Shown: positions 40,161 through 48,905, counted from the stretch's first letter. The stretch: DNA of 64,000 nt from Vibrio mimicus (GCF_019048845.1 NZ_CP077426.1:791501-855500); one strand, 5' to 3'. A program made the numbers and translations. Notes: a model not told the origin generated them from the sequence alone.

Positions 40161-41678
40161 TCAAGAATTTTGTGTCACTTTACGGTTTTGCAAAGACAGA
40201 TCTTCTTCTAGCTGGCCGTTATCGGATAACTCCATTTCCATCAGCGCTCGCTCATCATCAAGGATGGCTCTAGCCATCTCAGGGGTGACTTGGTTCGCAG
40301 GAGTTACAAGGCTTACGATAACCCCTAAGGTCAAAGCAAACAGGCAAGAAGGAATGACAGGGTTACCCCAAAAGGCTGTCAAATCAGCGTTGAACATCAC
40401 AGTGAATGAGGCGGCGGAGGCTCCCACGAGCGTGGCGAGTGCACCTTGCCAATTGTAGCGTTTCCAGAAGCGACCGAGCATTCCACACACAAACATGCCG
40501 GACATGACGGTTGAAATCATCTTAGTGATGTAGCCGATGATGTCATTGGAGGTGAGAGCGAAGAGCAAAGCACAACCGATCACGACGACCAACGCAAGAC
40601 GAGAGTAATTCAACATGGACTCTTTGTTTGGTACTCGGCCTGTGAACATGACATAGACATCACGCAGTAAAATCGATACCCCTGCAATTGCGTCTGAACT
40701 CGCGCTAGACATAGTGGCAGAAAGGCCGGCAATCAAAACAATAAGCCCTACACCAACAGGCAGTACGGTGGCGGCAATGTAGGGGAACGAGTAGTTAGGG
40801 TTTTCTAATGTAGGATCAATGGCATGCGCAGCCATACCTATGATTGCAGGGATGATGGAGAAGAACAGATACAAGATGCCAGACCCGACAAATGAGCGAC
40901 GAATCGTTGAGACATCTTTCCCCGAATATATCCGTTGACGGAAAGAGGGCGTTGCCAACACACCCACACCAATCACCACAGAAAGTGAGATAGCCGGCAG
41001 CAGTCCGAGTTTTTTGATCGCGAGGAAGCTGGTGGCGGCGGGATCCATCGCGCTGTAAAGATTGTCTAGGCCGCCGATGTGCTGCACCGAAAGCACCGCC
41101 ATCAAAATAAAGCCCGCAAAGAGGATGATGGCTTGAATCGTGTCTGTCCATACCACGGCGGTATAGCCACCGATGACAACATAAATCGTGAACGCTGCAG
41201 CAATGATGATTTTCGCGGTACTCAGTTCAATATCAGCAATCCATGCGAGGTACATCCCCCCACCAAGGATGTGTGCTCCTAACCAACCGATGGACGCGAT
41301 GAAGATGAGTAAACCCACCACATTCTTCACAATACGATGCGCGCCCACGTAATAAGCCAGCTCTTCACTCATGGTCATGAAATTCAGCTTACGAACTGGG
41401 GCAAACCAGAGAGCCAACAGTAAAATGCCTAGTGCGCCCCCAATACCATAGAGTGCTCCAGCCCAACCATTGGCATAACCAAAACCCACGGCGCCCATGC
41501 TGGAGCCTGTACCGACCATGGTGGCCACCGTGGTACCTAAAACGAGAAATAATGGCAGACCGCGGCCGCCCAATAGGAAATCTTCACCGGATTTTTGGTT
41601 GCGGGACACGACCCATCCAAGCCAAATTAAAAAAAGGACATATATACCAAAACCTGTAAGAAAAAATGTGCTACTCAT
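40161..41678 (-). CDS. Sodium:solute symporter (SSS family)
   Basis: 505 residues with about 13 membrane helices. The SSS pattern is clear: GTTVATMVGTGSSMGAVGFGYANG near the N terminus and the core GLSATMSSASSDAIAGVSILLRDVY with the Na+ site serines. The hydrophilic C-terminal 30 residues are cytoplasmic. Substrate not shown; from the operon it is expected to import an amino-sugar acid such as N-acetylglucosaminate, or a hexosaminide. First gene of the five-gene minus-strand unit. Confidence 0.88.
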   Translation of the reverse strand: MSSTFFLTGFGIYVLFLIWLGWVVSRNQKSGEDFLLGGRGLPLFLVLGTTVATMVGTGSSMGAVGFGYANGWAGALYGIGGALGILLLALWFAPVRKLNFMTMSEELAYYVGAHRIVKNVVGLLIFIASIGWLGAHILGGGMYLAWIADIELSTAKIIIAAAFTIYVVIGGYTAVVWTDTIQAIILFAGFILMAVLSVQHIGGLDNLYSAMDPAATSFLAIKKLGLLPAISLSVVIGVGVLATPSFRQRIYSGKDVSTIRRSFVGSGILYLFFSIIPAIIGMAAHAIDPTLENPNYSFPYIAATVLPVGVGLIVLIAGLSATMSSASSDAIAGVSILLRDVYVMFTGRVPNKESMLNYSRLALVVVIGCALLFALTSNDIIGYITKMISTVMSGMFVCGMLGRFWKRYNWQGALATLVGASAASFTVMFNADLTAFWGNPVIPSCLFALTLGVIVSLVTPANQVTPEMARAILDDERALMEMELSDNGQLEEDLSLQNRKVTQNS

Positions 41679-41893
41679 GGAATACCTCGTTAGAATAATC
41701 CATATTCAGTTTTTATTTATTGCACCAGAGCATCATTCATTATTTGTGCTAATTTAATTAACTGCCATCCAAGAATGTATTTAAATTAACTTGTTGGCTC
41801 TGTTGCTTGATTTGTATTTTGTAGGGTAAGAACGTTGAGATCAGATAATTTGTCTTCAGGATTTATCTCAACGTTAGGTAGATTTAAGTAATC
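41679..41893 (-). promoter_or_regulatory. Promoter region of the symporter operon with an 11-base inverted repeat
   Basis: 215 bases, AT-rich, between ridA and the symporter gene. AACGTTGAGAT at 41831-41841 and ATCTCAACGTT at 41865-41875 form a perfect inverted repeat with a 23-base loop just after the ridA stop. There is no T run on the minus strand, so it may be an operator pair or a 3' mRNA structure. TTTTGTAGG at 41817-41825 resembles motifs in the 43784-43965 region. Confidence 0.5.
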
Positions 41894-42286
41894 TTATCGA
41901 CGATCCTCTCGGTAGCAAGTCACATCGACTTCCACTTTGACGTCCACAACGAGATCACAGACCATGCAAATACGCGCCGGTGGGTGTTCGCCAAAGAATT
42001 CTTTAAATACTTTATTGAACGATTGGAAATAACGAGAGTCGGTGAGCACTACTTTTACGTGCACCACATCTGCAAGGGTGTAGCCCGCCTCGGTCATAAT
42101 GTTGACACAGTTTTGGATCGCAAGACGTGATTGCTCAACGATGCCGCCCTCAACCACTTCACCATCGATCATCGGTGTTTGGCCAGAAACATACAGAAAA
42201 CCGCCGGCTTCGGTGGCTCTTGCAAAAGGTAGGTGTTGACCACCGGTACCTGTACCACCTTCTACACCGTAACGTTTAATAGACAT
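41894..42286 (-). CDS. ridA: RidA family enamine/imine deaminase
   Basis: 130 residues of the YjgF/YER057c/UK114 fold. The family segments GGFLYVSGQTP, a central NCVNIMTEAGYTLADVVHVKV and HPPARICMVCDLVVDVKVEVDVTC are recognisable. RidA speeds hydrolysis of enamines released by PLP-dependent dehydratases. It follows the D-amino-acid deacylase gene by 63 bases, and the PLP enzyme that needs it is divergently encoded at 43966. Confidence 0.9.
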   Translation of the reverse strand: MSIKRYGVEGGTGTGGQHLPFARATEAGGFLYVSGQTPMIDGEVVEGGIVEQSRLAIQNCVNIMTEAGYTLADVVHVKVVLTDSRYFQSFNKVFKEFFGEHPPARICMVCDLVVDVKVEVDVTCYREDRR

Positions 42287-42349
42287 ATTATTCTCCAGTG
42301 TTTAAAAATTATTATTTTAAATTTTTTGATGCATTTATTTGCGATAAAC

Positions 42350-43783
42350 TTATTTTCGATAAATAAATGTACCATTTCTTTTTTTACTCACTTCACCTTT
42401 GAAATAAGATAAAGCACCATTCACAAAAACATATTCGATACCCTTAGCCATAGAAATGGGTTTTTCAAAGGTTGCAGTATCTTTAACTGTTTTTGGATTA
42501 AATATTACTAGGTCAGCATATGCGCCTATTTTAATTTCCCCTCGTCCTTGCAAGTTATATCGCTTGGCCGACATTCCCGTCATTTTATGAATGGCTTCTG
42601 GCAGAGAAAATAACTGCTCTTCTCGGCAGTAATGCCCCAACACCTTGGGGAACGTCCCCCATAAACGAGGGTGCGGCTTAGGATCATTCGGTAAGCCATC
42701 AGAGCCGATCATGGTTAATCTGTACTTAAGCACTCGTTTTACATCGTTCTCATCCATGCAGTGGTAAACCGCTCCGGCAGGTTGAAGTGCTTTTGCGGTA
42801 TCCATTAATGGCATTGCCATTTCTTGGGCAATCTGTTTCAGCATCTTGCCTGCATGTTCTGGATGAGCTTCTGACCAAGTGATGTAAATATCGATCTCAT
42901 CGGATACTTGTTTGAGGTCGAGCGTGGAAGAACTCGCAGAATAAGGATAACAGTCACAAGCCACATCTTGATGCAGAGAGACTTTATCCATCAAGTTCAG
43001 CACTTCAACTGTTCTGCCCCAGTTGCCAGCACCGGCACATTTAAGGTGAGAAATCACCACGGGGACTTTGGCAAACTGACCAGTTTCGAAAGCTTCTTGC
43101 ATCGCAGACAGAATTTCTTCGAACTCAGTACGCATGTGGGTAGTATAAATCCCACCGTGATCGCCCAGTATTTGTGCCAAACGCATCACTTCATCGGCAT
43201 TGGCTTGCTTGGCACTGGCGTAGGCTAAACCAGAGCTGAGTCCAAGTGCTCCCTCTTGCATCGCTTGAGCAAGGGCTAAACGCATTTTCTCGATTTCTTC
43301 ATCGGTGGCCGTGCGCTGTAAATTATCCATCACGTTATTACGTAAAGCGGTATGGCCGACTAAGGCCGCGACATTCACCGCAGGTTGTGCATCTATTACC
43401 GCTTTGGCGTAGCTCGCGAAGGTTGGATATTGAAAATCGCTGCGTTTTCCCAATAAGTTCATTGGGTCGGGCGGATCTCCGGCTAAAACGACGGGGCTAG
43501 CACTAATGCCACAGTTACCCACTATAACGGTCGTGACCCCTTGGCTAATCTTTGGCAAACATTCAGGAAAGCGGATCACATTCGTATCATCGTGCGTATG
43601 TACATCAATAAAACCAGGGGCGATAGCTAACCCGTCTGCCTTAATCACATGCTTGGCTTGTGCGTCATCCAACTGGCCAATTCGTTCAACGCGATCGTGG
43701 CGAATGGCAATATCAGCGTGATAAGGCTGGCCGCCGCTGCCATCGAAAACTTCTACACGTTTGATCAGGGTATCGAACAACAT
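42350..43783 (-). CDS. N-acyl-D-amino-acid deacylase (amidohydrolase)
   Basis: 477 residues, D-aminoacylase family. The zinc motif is GFIDVHTHDD (His62, His64) with Cys91 in GNCGISASP, which bridges metal in known D-aminoacylases. GLSSGLAYA, THMRTE and SHLKCAG carry the other ligands, and MIGSDGLPNDPKPHPRLWGTFPKVLG is the C-terminal family signature. N-acetylglucosaminic acid is an N-acyl-D-amino acid, so deacetylation to D-glucosaminate is a reasonable role here. No signal peptide: it acts after uptake. Confidence 0.9.
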   Translation of the reverse strand: MLFDTLIKRVEVFDGSGGQPYHADIAIRHDRVERIGQLDDAQAKHVIKADGLAIAPGFIDVHTHDDTNVIRFPECLPKISQGVTTVIVGNCGISASPVVLAGDPPDPMNLLGKRSDFQYPTFASYAKAVIDAQPAVNVAALVGHTALRNNVMDNLQRTATDEEIEKMRLALAQAMQEGALGLSSGLAYASAKQANADEVMRLAQILGDHGGIYTTHMRTEFEEILSAMQEAFETGQFAKVPVVISHLKCAGAGNWGRTVEVLNLMDKVSLHQDVACDCYPYSASSSTLDLKQVSDEIDIYITWSEAHPEHAGKMLKQIAQEMAMPLMDTAKALQPAGAVYHCMDENDVKRVLKYRLTMIGSDGLPNDPKPHPRLWGTFPKVLGHYCREEQLFSLPEAIHKMTGMSAKRYNLQGRGEIKIGAYADLVIFNPKTVKDTATFEKPISMAKGIEYVFVNGALSYFKGEVSKKRNGTFIYRK

Positions 43784-43965
43784 GAGTGACCTTTTTCATT
43801 TTTCGTTTGTATGGATGCATCTTAATAATCCCCCACTACAAAATCAGTGATAATCCACACATAAACGCTATTGTTGTTTGATACTTTCTAACCTTGAGTG
43901 TAGTTTTTACAGAGTCAATTGTGATTAATCATAGAGTTAAATCATGTTAGAGAAGGATTTTTATT
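43784..43965. promoter_or_regulatory. Divergent promoter region of the amino-sugar-acid locus
   Basis: 182 AT-rich bases between the deacylase gene (minus) and the PLP-enzyme gene (plus). TGTAGTTTTTACA at 43899-43911 has inverted TGTA/TACA ends, and ACTACAAAATCAGT at 43835-43848 carries the same TGTAGT element on the other strand. MurR/RpiR (HexR-like) proteins bind TGTA...TACA sites, so these are candidate operators of the regulator at 45354. TGATTAATCA at 43922-43931 is a perfect palindrome. Confidence 0.45.
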
Positions 43966-45234
43966 ATGGTTTTAGAAAGTTATCGTGATAAAAACTATCA
44001 TAATGAATGGGTTAACCATCCTGATGTTGGGCAAAAATGCCAAGCCAACTCACGAGAGGTGGCCACAAAATACAGTCTGATCAATGAAGAGGTCAGTTTG
44101 CCCGCGGCGGTAATCCAGCAGTCTAAACTCAACAACAATTTAGATTGGATGCAGCGTTTTGCGCAGCAGCATCAAGTGAAGCTCTGTCCACACGGCAAAA
44201 CGACCATGATCCCGAGTCTCTTTCGTCAGCAGCTTGAGCATGGCGCTTGGGGGATTACGGTGGCCACCGCAGCGCAAGCTGAGGTGGCGGCTAGTACCGG
44301 AGCGACGCAGATCATCATTGCCAATCAACTGGTCGGTAAAGTGAATATGGCCATCGTAGCCAACCTTATTGAGCAGCGTGGAGTGAACATTTATACCTGC
44401 GTTGATTCAACACTCAACGTCAAAGCGCTAGGGGAATATTTTGCTCAGCGCCAGATCCCGCTCAATTTGCTTATCGAATATGGTGTGGAAGGTGGTCGCT
44501 GTGGCTGTCGTGATCAAAGCCAAGTGTTATCGCTTGCCCGTTTCATTCAACAACAGAGCCATCTCATATTACGTGGTATTGAAGTCTACGAAGGGGTGAT
44601 TCATGGCGACAATGCGGAGGAAATGATTCGGCAATTCCTGAACCAAGCCTTGGCGTTAACCCGTGCTTTAAAGCAAGAAGCGTTGATTGCCGATAAACCT
44701 ATGGTGACCGGGGCAGGATCCGCATGGTATGACGTGGTTTCTGAATGCTTTTCAAACCTAGACGATGTGGAGGCGATCATTCGTCCCGGTTGTTATGCAA
44801 TCCATGACACTGGAATCTATTTAGCTGCTCAGAATAAGGTGATGGCTCGCGCAGAAAAAAACCAAGGTGTGGCATGCGATCTGGGGGGCGATCTCCAATC
44901 TTCTCTTGAAGTCTGGGCACACGTTCTTTCTCGACCAGAAAGCAACAGACTGGTGGTTGGGCTAGGTAAGCGTGATGTGGCGTTTGATGCAGGATTACCC
45001 ACACCTGAACGGGCTTATCGTAATGGGCAGCTTATTTCTGTGGGCAATGCGCAGACCATAGCGGTAATGGATCAGCATGCCTTTATTGAGATTGATTCAG
45101 ACAATGAACTCAATGTTGGAGACATCATAGCGTTCTCCACATCGCATCCATGCTTAACGATTGATAAGTGGCGCTCCATCGCAATATGTGATGATGACTA
45201 TCAAGTTACGCATTGGGTTGAGACTTGTTTCTAA
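43966..45234 (+). CDS. DSD1-like PLP-dependent D-amino acid dehydratase (alanine-racemase fold)
   Basis: 422 residues, fold type III. The PLP lysine is Lys78 in LCPHGKTTMIP. The C-terminal SHPCLTIDKW gives the His and Cys that bind zinc in eukaryotic-type D-serine dehydratases. Known relatives remove water and ammonia from D-serine or D-threonine-like amino acids. D-glucosaminate has the same D-alpha-amino-beta-hydroxy arrangement, so conversion to 2-keto-3-deoxygluconate plus ammonia is my inference; the divergently encoded RidA would clear the enamine. Ribosome site GAGAAGGA precedes ATG. Confidence 0.85.
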   Translation: MVLESYRDKNYHNEWVNHPDVGQKCQANSREVATKYSLINEEVSLPAAVIQQSKLNNNLDWMQRFAQQHQVKLCPHGKTTMIPSLFRQQLEHGAWGITVATAAQAEVAASTGATQIIIANQLVGKVNMAIVANLIEQRGVNIYTCVDSTLNVKALGEYFAQRQIPLNLLIEYGVEGGRCGCRDQSQVLSLARFIQQQSHLILRGIEVYEGVIHGDNAEEMIRQFLNQALALTRALKQEALIADKPMVTGAGSAWYDVVSECFSNLDDVEAIIRPGCYAIHDTGIYLAAQNKVMARAEKNQGVACDLGGDLQSSLEVWAHVLSRPESNRLVVGLGKRDVAFDAGLPTPERAYRNGQLISVGNAQTIAVMDQHAFIEIDSDNELNVGDIIAFSTSHPCLTIDKWRSIAICDDDYQVTHWVETCF

Positions 45235-45241
45235 ACCGGAC

Positions 45242-45277
45242 GCCGTGAGTCCGCTCGCTTTAAGGTATACTCACGGC
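45242..45277 (+). promoter_or_regulatory. Inverted repeat upstream of the RpiR gene
   Basis: GCCGTGAGT at 45242-45250 and ACTCACGGC at 45269-45277, a perfect 9-base inverted repeat with 18 bases between, starting 8 bases after the PLP-enzyme stop. It contains a TATACT that could be a -10 element. Terminator, operator or attenuator cannot be told apart from sequence. Confidence 0.5.
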
Positions 45278-45353
45278 AAAAATGGGCGCAGAGCATCTCG
45301 GGTCGGCACGCCGGCCATCGCCGCCCCCCTACAGCAAAAAATAGGACACTAGG

Positions 45354-46217
45354 TTGAGTTTAGACGTCGATATTATTTCTCGGATCACCGAGCGATTCAG
45401 TGCGCTACGCGATGCGGAAAAAAAAGTCGCAAAATTGATCATGGACGATATTGAAACCGCTGCGAATGCCAGTATCACTGAACTGGCAGAAAGCGCCGCA
45501 GTGAGCGAAGCCACTATTACTCGCTTTGCCAAAGCGGTCGGTTGTAAGAATGTTCGTGATATGAAGATCAAACTGGCTCAAACGCTCACTGTTGGTCAGC
45601 GATTTATTCTTGAGCCACCCGATCAAAGCGGCTATCAAGGTATCTATGAGTCGATCAAACAGTCGCTGGATATCAACCGAAATTTGATCAATGAAGCGGA
45701 TATCGCGACTGCTGTTGAGTGGCTGCATGAGGCAAGGCAAGTAATCGCGATTGGCATGGGCGGAGGCTCGACCATTGCCTCGCAAGAGATGCAGCACCGC
45801 TTATTTCGCTTAGGTTATGCTGTCGTGGCTTATAACGATGGCTTGATGTCACGCATGATCGCGTCAACCGCCGATGGTAATGATGTGATTGTGATGCTCT
45901 CGGCTACAGGGTACACACCCGCCATTATTGAAAGTGCAGAGCTTGCCAAAGAATACGGTGTGAAAGTGATTGCGATTACCCCGAAGGCGACACCTTTAGC
46001 AAAAATCGCGGATCTCACTTTGCCAATTGAGCACCAAGAAACCGACTTTATCTATAAACCTTCGGCTTCTCGGTATGCCATGCTGGCCTTAGTGGATGTA
46101 TTGTCTATGGCTTTAGCGGTCAACCACAAACGCCGTTCACGCGATAAACTCCGTCGCTTAAAACTGGCTCTCGACTCGTATCGTGGCGGTTTAGATCGAC
46201 AACCGCTGGGCGATTAA
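45354..46217 (+). CDS. MurR/RpiR family transcriptional regulator
   Basis: 287 residues. N-terminal HTH_6 domain (about 1-77: SLDVDIISRITERFSALRDAEKKVAKLIMD, then VSEATITRFAKAVGCKNVRDMK) and a C-terminal SIS domain (about 120-260: VIAIGMGGGSTIASQEMQHRL, VIVMLSATGYTPAIIESAELAKEYGVKVIAIT) that binds sugar phosphates. The start is a TTG at 45354 with ACACTAGG upstream; no ATG is available in the conserved N-terminal region. KDPG or another pathway sugar phosphate may be its signal, as with HexR. It is likely to control the whole locus. Confidence 0.9.
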   Translation: MSLDVDIISRITERFSALRDAEKKVAKLIMDDIETAANASITELAESAAVSEATITRFAKAVGCKNVRDMKIKLAQTLTVGQRFILEPPDQSGYQGIYESIKQSLDINRNLINEADIATAVEWLHEARQVIAIGMGGGSTIASQEMQHRLFRLGYAVVAYNDGLMSRMIASTADGNDVIVMLSATGYTPAIIESAELAKEYGVKVIAITPKATPLAKIADLTLPIEHQETDFIYKPSASRYAMLALVDVLSMALAVNHKRRSRDKLRRLKLALDSYRGGLDRQPLGD

Positions 46218-46230
46218 ATGCCGACAGCAG

Positions 46231-46268
46231 ATTAAAACGTTAACTGGATCGGTTAGCGTTTTTTTTGA
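46231..46268 (+). terminator. Terminator of the RpiR gene
   Basis: AACGTTAAC, TGGATCG loop, GTTAGCGTT with one G-T pair, then TTTTTT. It ends the accessory locus just before the flaE promoter. Confidence 0.85.
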
Positions 46269-46269
46269 T

Positions 46270-46296
46270 TAAAGAAAAACCACCTCGCACCGATAA
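46270..46296 (+). promoter_or_regulatory. Sigma-28 promoter of flaE
   Basis: TAAA at 46270-46273, 15 bases, ACCGATAA at 46289-46296: one mismatch to GCCGATAA. It overlaps the end of the RpiR terminator. Confidence 0.85.
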
Positions 46297-46334
46297 AAGA
46301 ACAAGTAAGCAATAGTGTGAGGAGTGCAGCAGCC

Positions 46335-47471
46335 ATGGCCATGACGGTAAACACCAATGTGTCAGCGCTGGTCGCACAGCGACATCTCAATTCCGCTTCC
46401 GAGATGCTCAATCAATCTCTTGAGCGCCTCTCTTCTGGCAATCGCATTAACAGTGCGAAGGATGACGCTGCAGGGCTACAAATATCGAACCGTCTGGAAA
46501 CGCAAATGCGTGGCCTGAGCATTGCCGTGCGTAATGCGAACGATGGCATTTCGATCATGCAGACCGCAGAAGGGGCGATGCAGGAAACCACTCAACTATT
46601 ACAACGTATGCGCGATCTCTCTTTGCAATCGGCCAACGGCTCGAACAGCGCCGCTGAAAGAACCGCATTACAAGAAGAAATGGCCGCTTTAAACGATGAA
46701 TTGAATCGAATTGCTGAAACCACCTCTTTTGCTGGGCGAAAACTGCTCAATGGCCATTTTGAAAAGGCCAGTTTCCAGATTGGAGCCAGCAGTGGTGAGG
46801 CGGTACAGCTTTCACTGCGCAATATGCGATCCGACAGCTTGGATATGGGCGGCTTTAGCTACGTTGCCTCCGCAATGGCGGATAAAAAGTGGCAAGTCGC
46901 GAAAGGTAAGCAACAACTCAATATTAACTACGTCAATGCGCAAGGCGAGAATGAGAACATTCAGCTCCAAGCGAAAGAAGGCGATGATATTGAAGAAGTG
47001 GCGACTTACATCAATGGCCAAACTGATAAAGTTTCAGCTTCTGTGAATGAAAAAGGGCAACTTCAGCTTTACATCGCGGGTAAAGAGACTGCCGGAACCC
47101 TATCGTTCAGTGGCAGTTTAGCCAACGAATTACAGATGAACTTATTGGGTTATGAAGCGGTGGATAATCTTGATATCAGCAGTGCTGGCGGAGCGCAACG
47201 CGCCGTCTCAGTGATTGATACGGCACTCAAGTATGTCGATGGGCATCGCTCAGAGCTAGGGGCGATGCAAAATCGTTTCCAACACGCGATCAGTAACCTC
47301 GATAACGTGCATGAAAACCTAGCTGCCTCGAACAGCCGGATTAAAGATGCGGATTACGCCAAAGAAACCACGCAAATGATTAAGCAGCAAATTTTGCAGC
47401 AAGTCAGCACTTCTGTGCTCGCTCAAGCGAAACGCCAGCCGAAGTTTGTGCTGTTTTTGCTGCGTAATTAA
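46335..47471 (+). CDS. flaE: Flagellin FlaE
   Basis: 378 residues. GAGGAG upstream supports ATG 46335 ([21 protein letters not shown]); the ATG two codons later is also possible. The N- and C-terminal D0/D1 regions are those of flagellin ([21 protein letters not shown]). It is the most divergent of the four here: the last residues are [12 protein letters not shown] instead of the ALSLLG ending of FlaC, FlaD and FlaB. Own sigma-28 promoter at 46270. There is no clear terminator between it and flaD. Confidence 0.93.
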   Translation: MAMTVNTNVSALVAQRHLNSASEMLNQSLERLSSGNRINSAKDDAAGLQISNRLETQMRGLSIAVRNANDGISIMQTAEGAMQETTQLLQRMRDLSLQSANGSNSAAERTALQEEMAALNDELNRIAETTSFAGRKLLNGHFEKASFQIGASSGEAVQLSLRNMRSDSLDMGGFSYVASAMADKKWQVAKGKQQLNINYVNAQGENENIQLQAKEGDDIEEVATYINGQTDKVSASVNEKGQLQLYIAGKETAGTLSFSGSLANELQMNLLGYEAVDNLDISSAGGAQRAVSVIDTALKYVDGHRSELGAMQNRFQHAISNLDNVHENLAASNSRIKDADYAKETTQMIKQQILQQVSTSVLAQAKRQPKFVLFLLRN

Positions 47472-47649
47472 CGTTGCCTGCTCGACTTCGTCTCTAACTC
47501 ATTGTTCGCCTGACTCAAGATCAAGCTCGCTTTATCGTCCGTGGTAGAAAAACCTTGAGTGCCAAAGTGCACTTTTTGTGCATTTTATGTGTTTGATGCC
47601 TAATTTATCGCCAACCAAACTTTTTTCTTAAAAAATCGAAAATTTTTCC

Positions 47650-47676
47650 TAAAGGATTTAAAAAACGCGCCGTTAT
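47650..47676 (+). promoter_or_regulatory. Sigma-28 promoter of flaD
   Basis: TAAA at 47650-47653, 15 bases, GCCGTTAT at 47669-47676. Confidence 0.88.
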
Positions 47677-47680
47677 AAAA

Positions 47681-47759
47681 GGTAACTTTGAGAGAACTAC
47701 TTTGGTTTTCCGAGACGTCGGAAACCGGATACATCGGAAAATCAATTGGAGAAATCACC
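47681..47759 (+). promoter_or_regulatory. Structured 5' leader of flaD, near copy of the flaC leader
   Basis: It starts GGTAACTTTGAGAGAACT and carries the hairpin GGTTTTCCGA-GACG-TCGGAAACC at 47704-47726, then CATCGGAAAATCAATTGGAG. The flaC leader at 1015-1104 has the same order with a few more bases in the middle. Conservation outside the coding sequence suggests control of translation or stability, for example by CsrA at the GGA motifs or by a small RNA. Confidence 0.6.
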
Positions 47760-48893
47760 ATGGCAGTGAATGTAAATACCAACGTAGCAGCAATGACAGC
47801 TCAACGTTATTTGACTGGTGCAACCAATGCACAACAAACTTCAATGGAGCGTCTATCTTCAGGCTTTAAAATCAATAGCGCTAAAGATGATGCTGCCGGC
47901 CTACAAATTTCTAACCGCTTGAATGTACAAAGCCGCGGTCTGGATGTGGCAGTACGCAACGCGAATGATGGTATTTCAATTGCTCAAACCGCAGAAGGTG
48001 CGATGAATGAAACCACCAACATTCTGCAACGTATGCGTGACTTGTCACTGCAATCTGCGAACGGCTCGAACTCCAAATCTGAGCGTGTTGCGATCCAAGA
48101 AGAGGTCACAGCACTGAATGATGAACTGAACCGTATTGCAGAAACCACTTCATTCGGTGGTAACAAACTACTGAACGGTACTTTCTCAACGAAGTCGTTC
48201 CAAATCGGTGCTGACAACGGTGAAGCGGTAATGCTAACCCTGAAAGACATGCGCAGCGATAACCGCATGATGGGTGGTACTAGCTACGTTGCAACTGAAG
48301 GCAAAGACAAAGACTGGAAAGTACAAGCGGGCGCAAACGACATCACTTTCACGCTGAAAGATATTGATGGCAACGATCAAACCATCACTGTTAATGCTAA
48401 AGAAGGCGATGATATCGAAGAAGTGGCGACTTACATCAACGGTCAAACCGACATGGTGAAAGCGTCTGTCAACGAGAAAGGTCAGCTACAAATCTTTGCT
48501 GGTAACAACAAAGTAACTGGTGATGTAGCCTTCTCTGGTGGTCTGGCGGGTGCATTGAACATGCAAGCTGGCAAAGCTGAAACCGTTGATACTATGGATG
48601 TAACCTCAGTAGGTGGCGCGCAACAATCGGTTGCGGTTATCGACTCTGCACTGAAATACGTAGATAGTCACCGTGCTGAACTGGGTGCGTTCCAAAACCG
48701 CTTCAACCATGCAATCAGCAACTTGGATAACATTAACGAAAACGTTAATGCCTCTAAGAGCCGAATCAAAGACACCGATTTCGCGAAAGAGACAACCGCT
48801 CTTACCAAATCGCAAATCCTGTCTCAAGCGTCAAGTTCAATCTTGGCTCAGGCGAAACAAGCGCCAAACGCGGCACTTAGCCTGCTGGGTTAA
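47760..48893 (+). CDS. flaD: Flagellin FlaD
   Basis: 377 residues from ATG 47760 ([21 protein letters not shown]), the same length as FlaC and its closest match in the window; the in-frame ATG at 47688 lies in the leader. The conserved D0/D1 ends are intact ([21 protein letters not shown]; ends PNAALSLLG). The middle (about 190-290) is where it differs most from FlaC. Expressed from its own sigma-28 promoter and closed by a terminator. Confidence 0.95.
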   Translation: MAVNVNTNVAAMTAQRYLTGATNAQQTSMERLSSGFKINSAKDDAAGLQISNRLNVQSRGLDVAVRNANDGISIAQTAEGAMNETTNILQRMRDLSLQSANGSNSKSERVAIQEEVTALNDELNRIAETTSFGGNKLLNGTFSTKSFQIGADNGEAVMLTLKDMRSDNRMMGGTSYVATEGKDKDWKVQAGANDITFTLKDIDGNDQTITVNAKEGDDIEEVATYINGQTDMVKASVNEKGQLQIFAGNNKVTGDVAFSGGLAGALNMQAGKAETVDTMDVTSVGGAQQSVAVIDSALKYVDSHRAELGAFQNRFNHAISNLDNINENVNASKSRIKDTDFAKETTALTKSQILSQASSSILAQAKQAPNAALSLLG

Positions 48894-48905
48894 TCCCCAC
48901 ACCAT

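Noticed and set aside
34898..46217. A phage or integrative element carrying the sugar-acid genes
   Set aside because: No integrase, transposase, attachment repeats or phage genes at either edge, and base composition looks like that of the neighbours.
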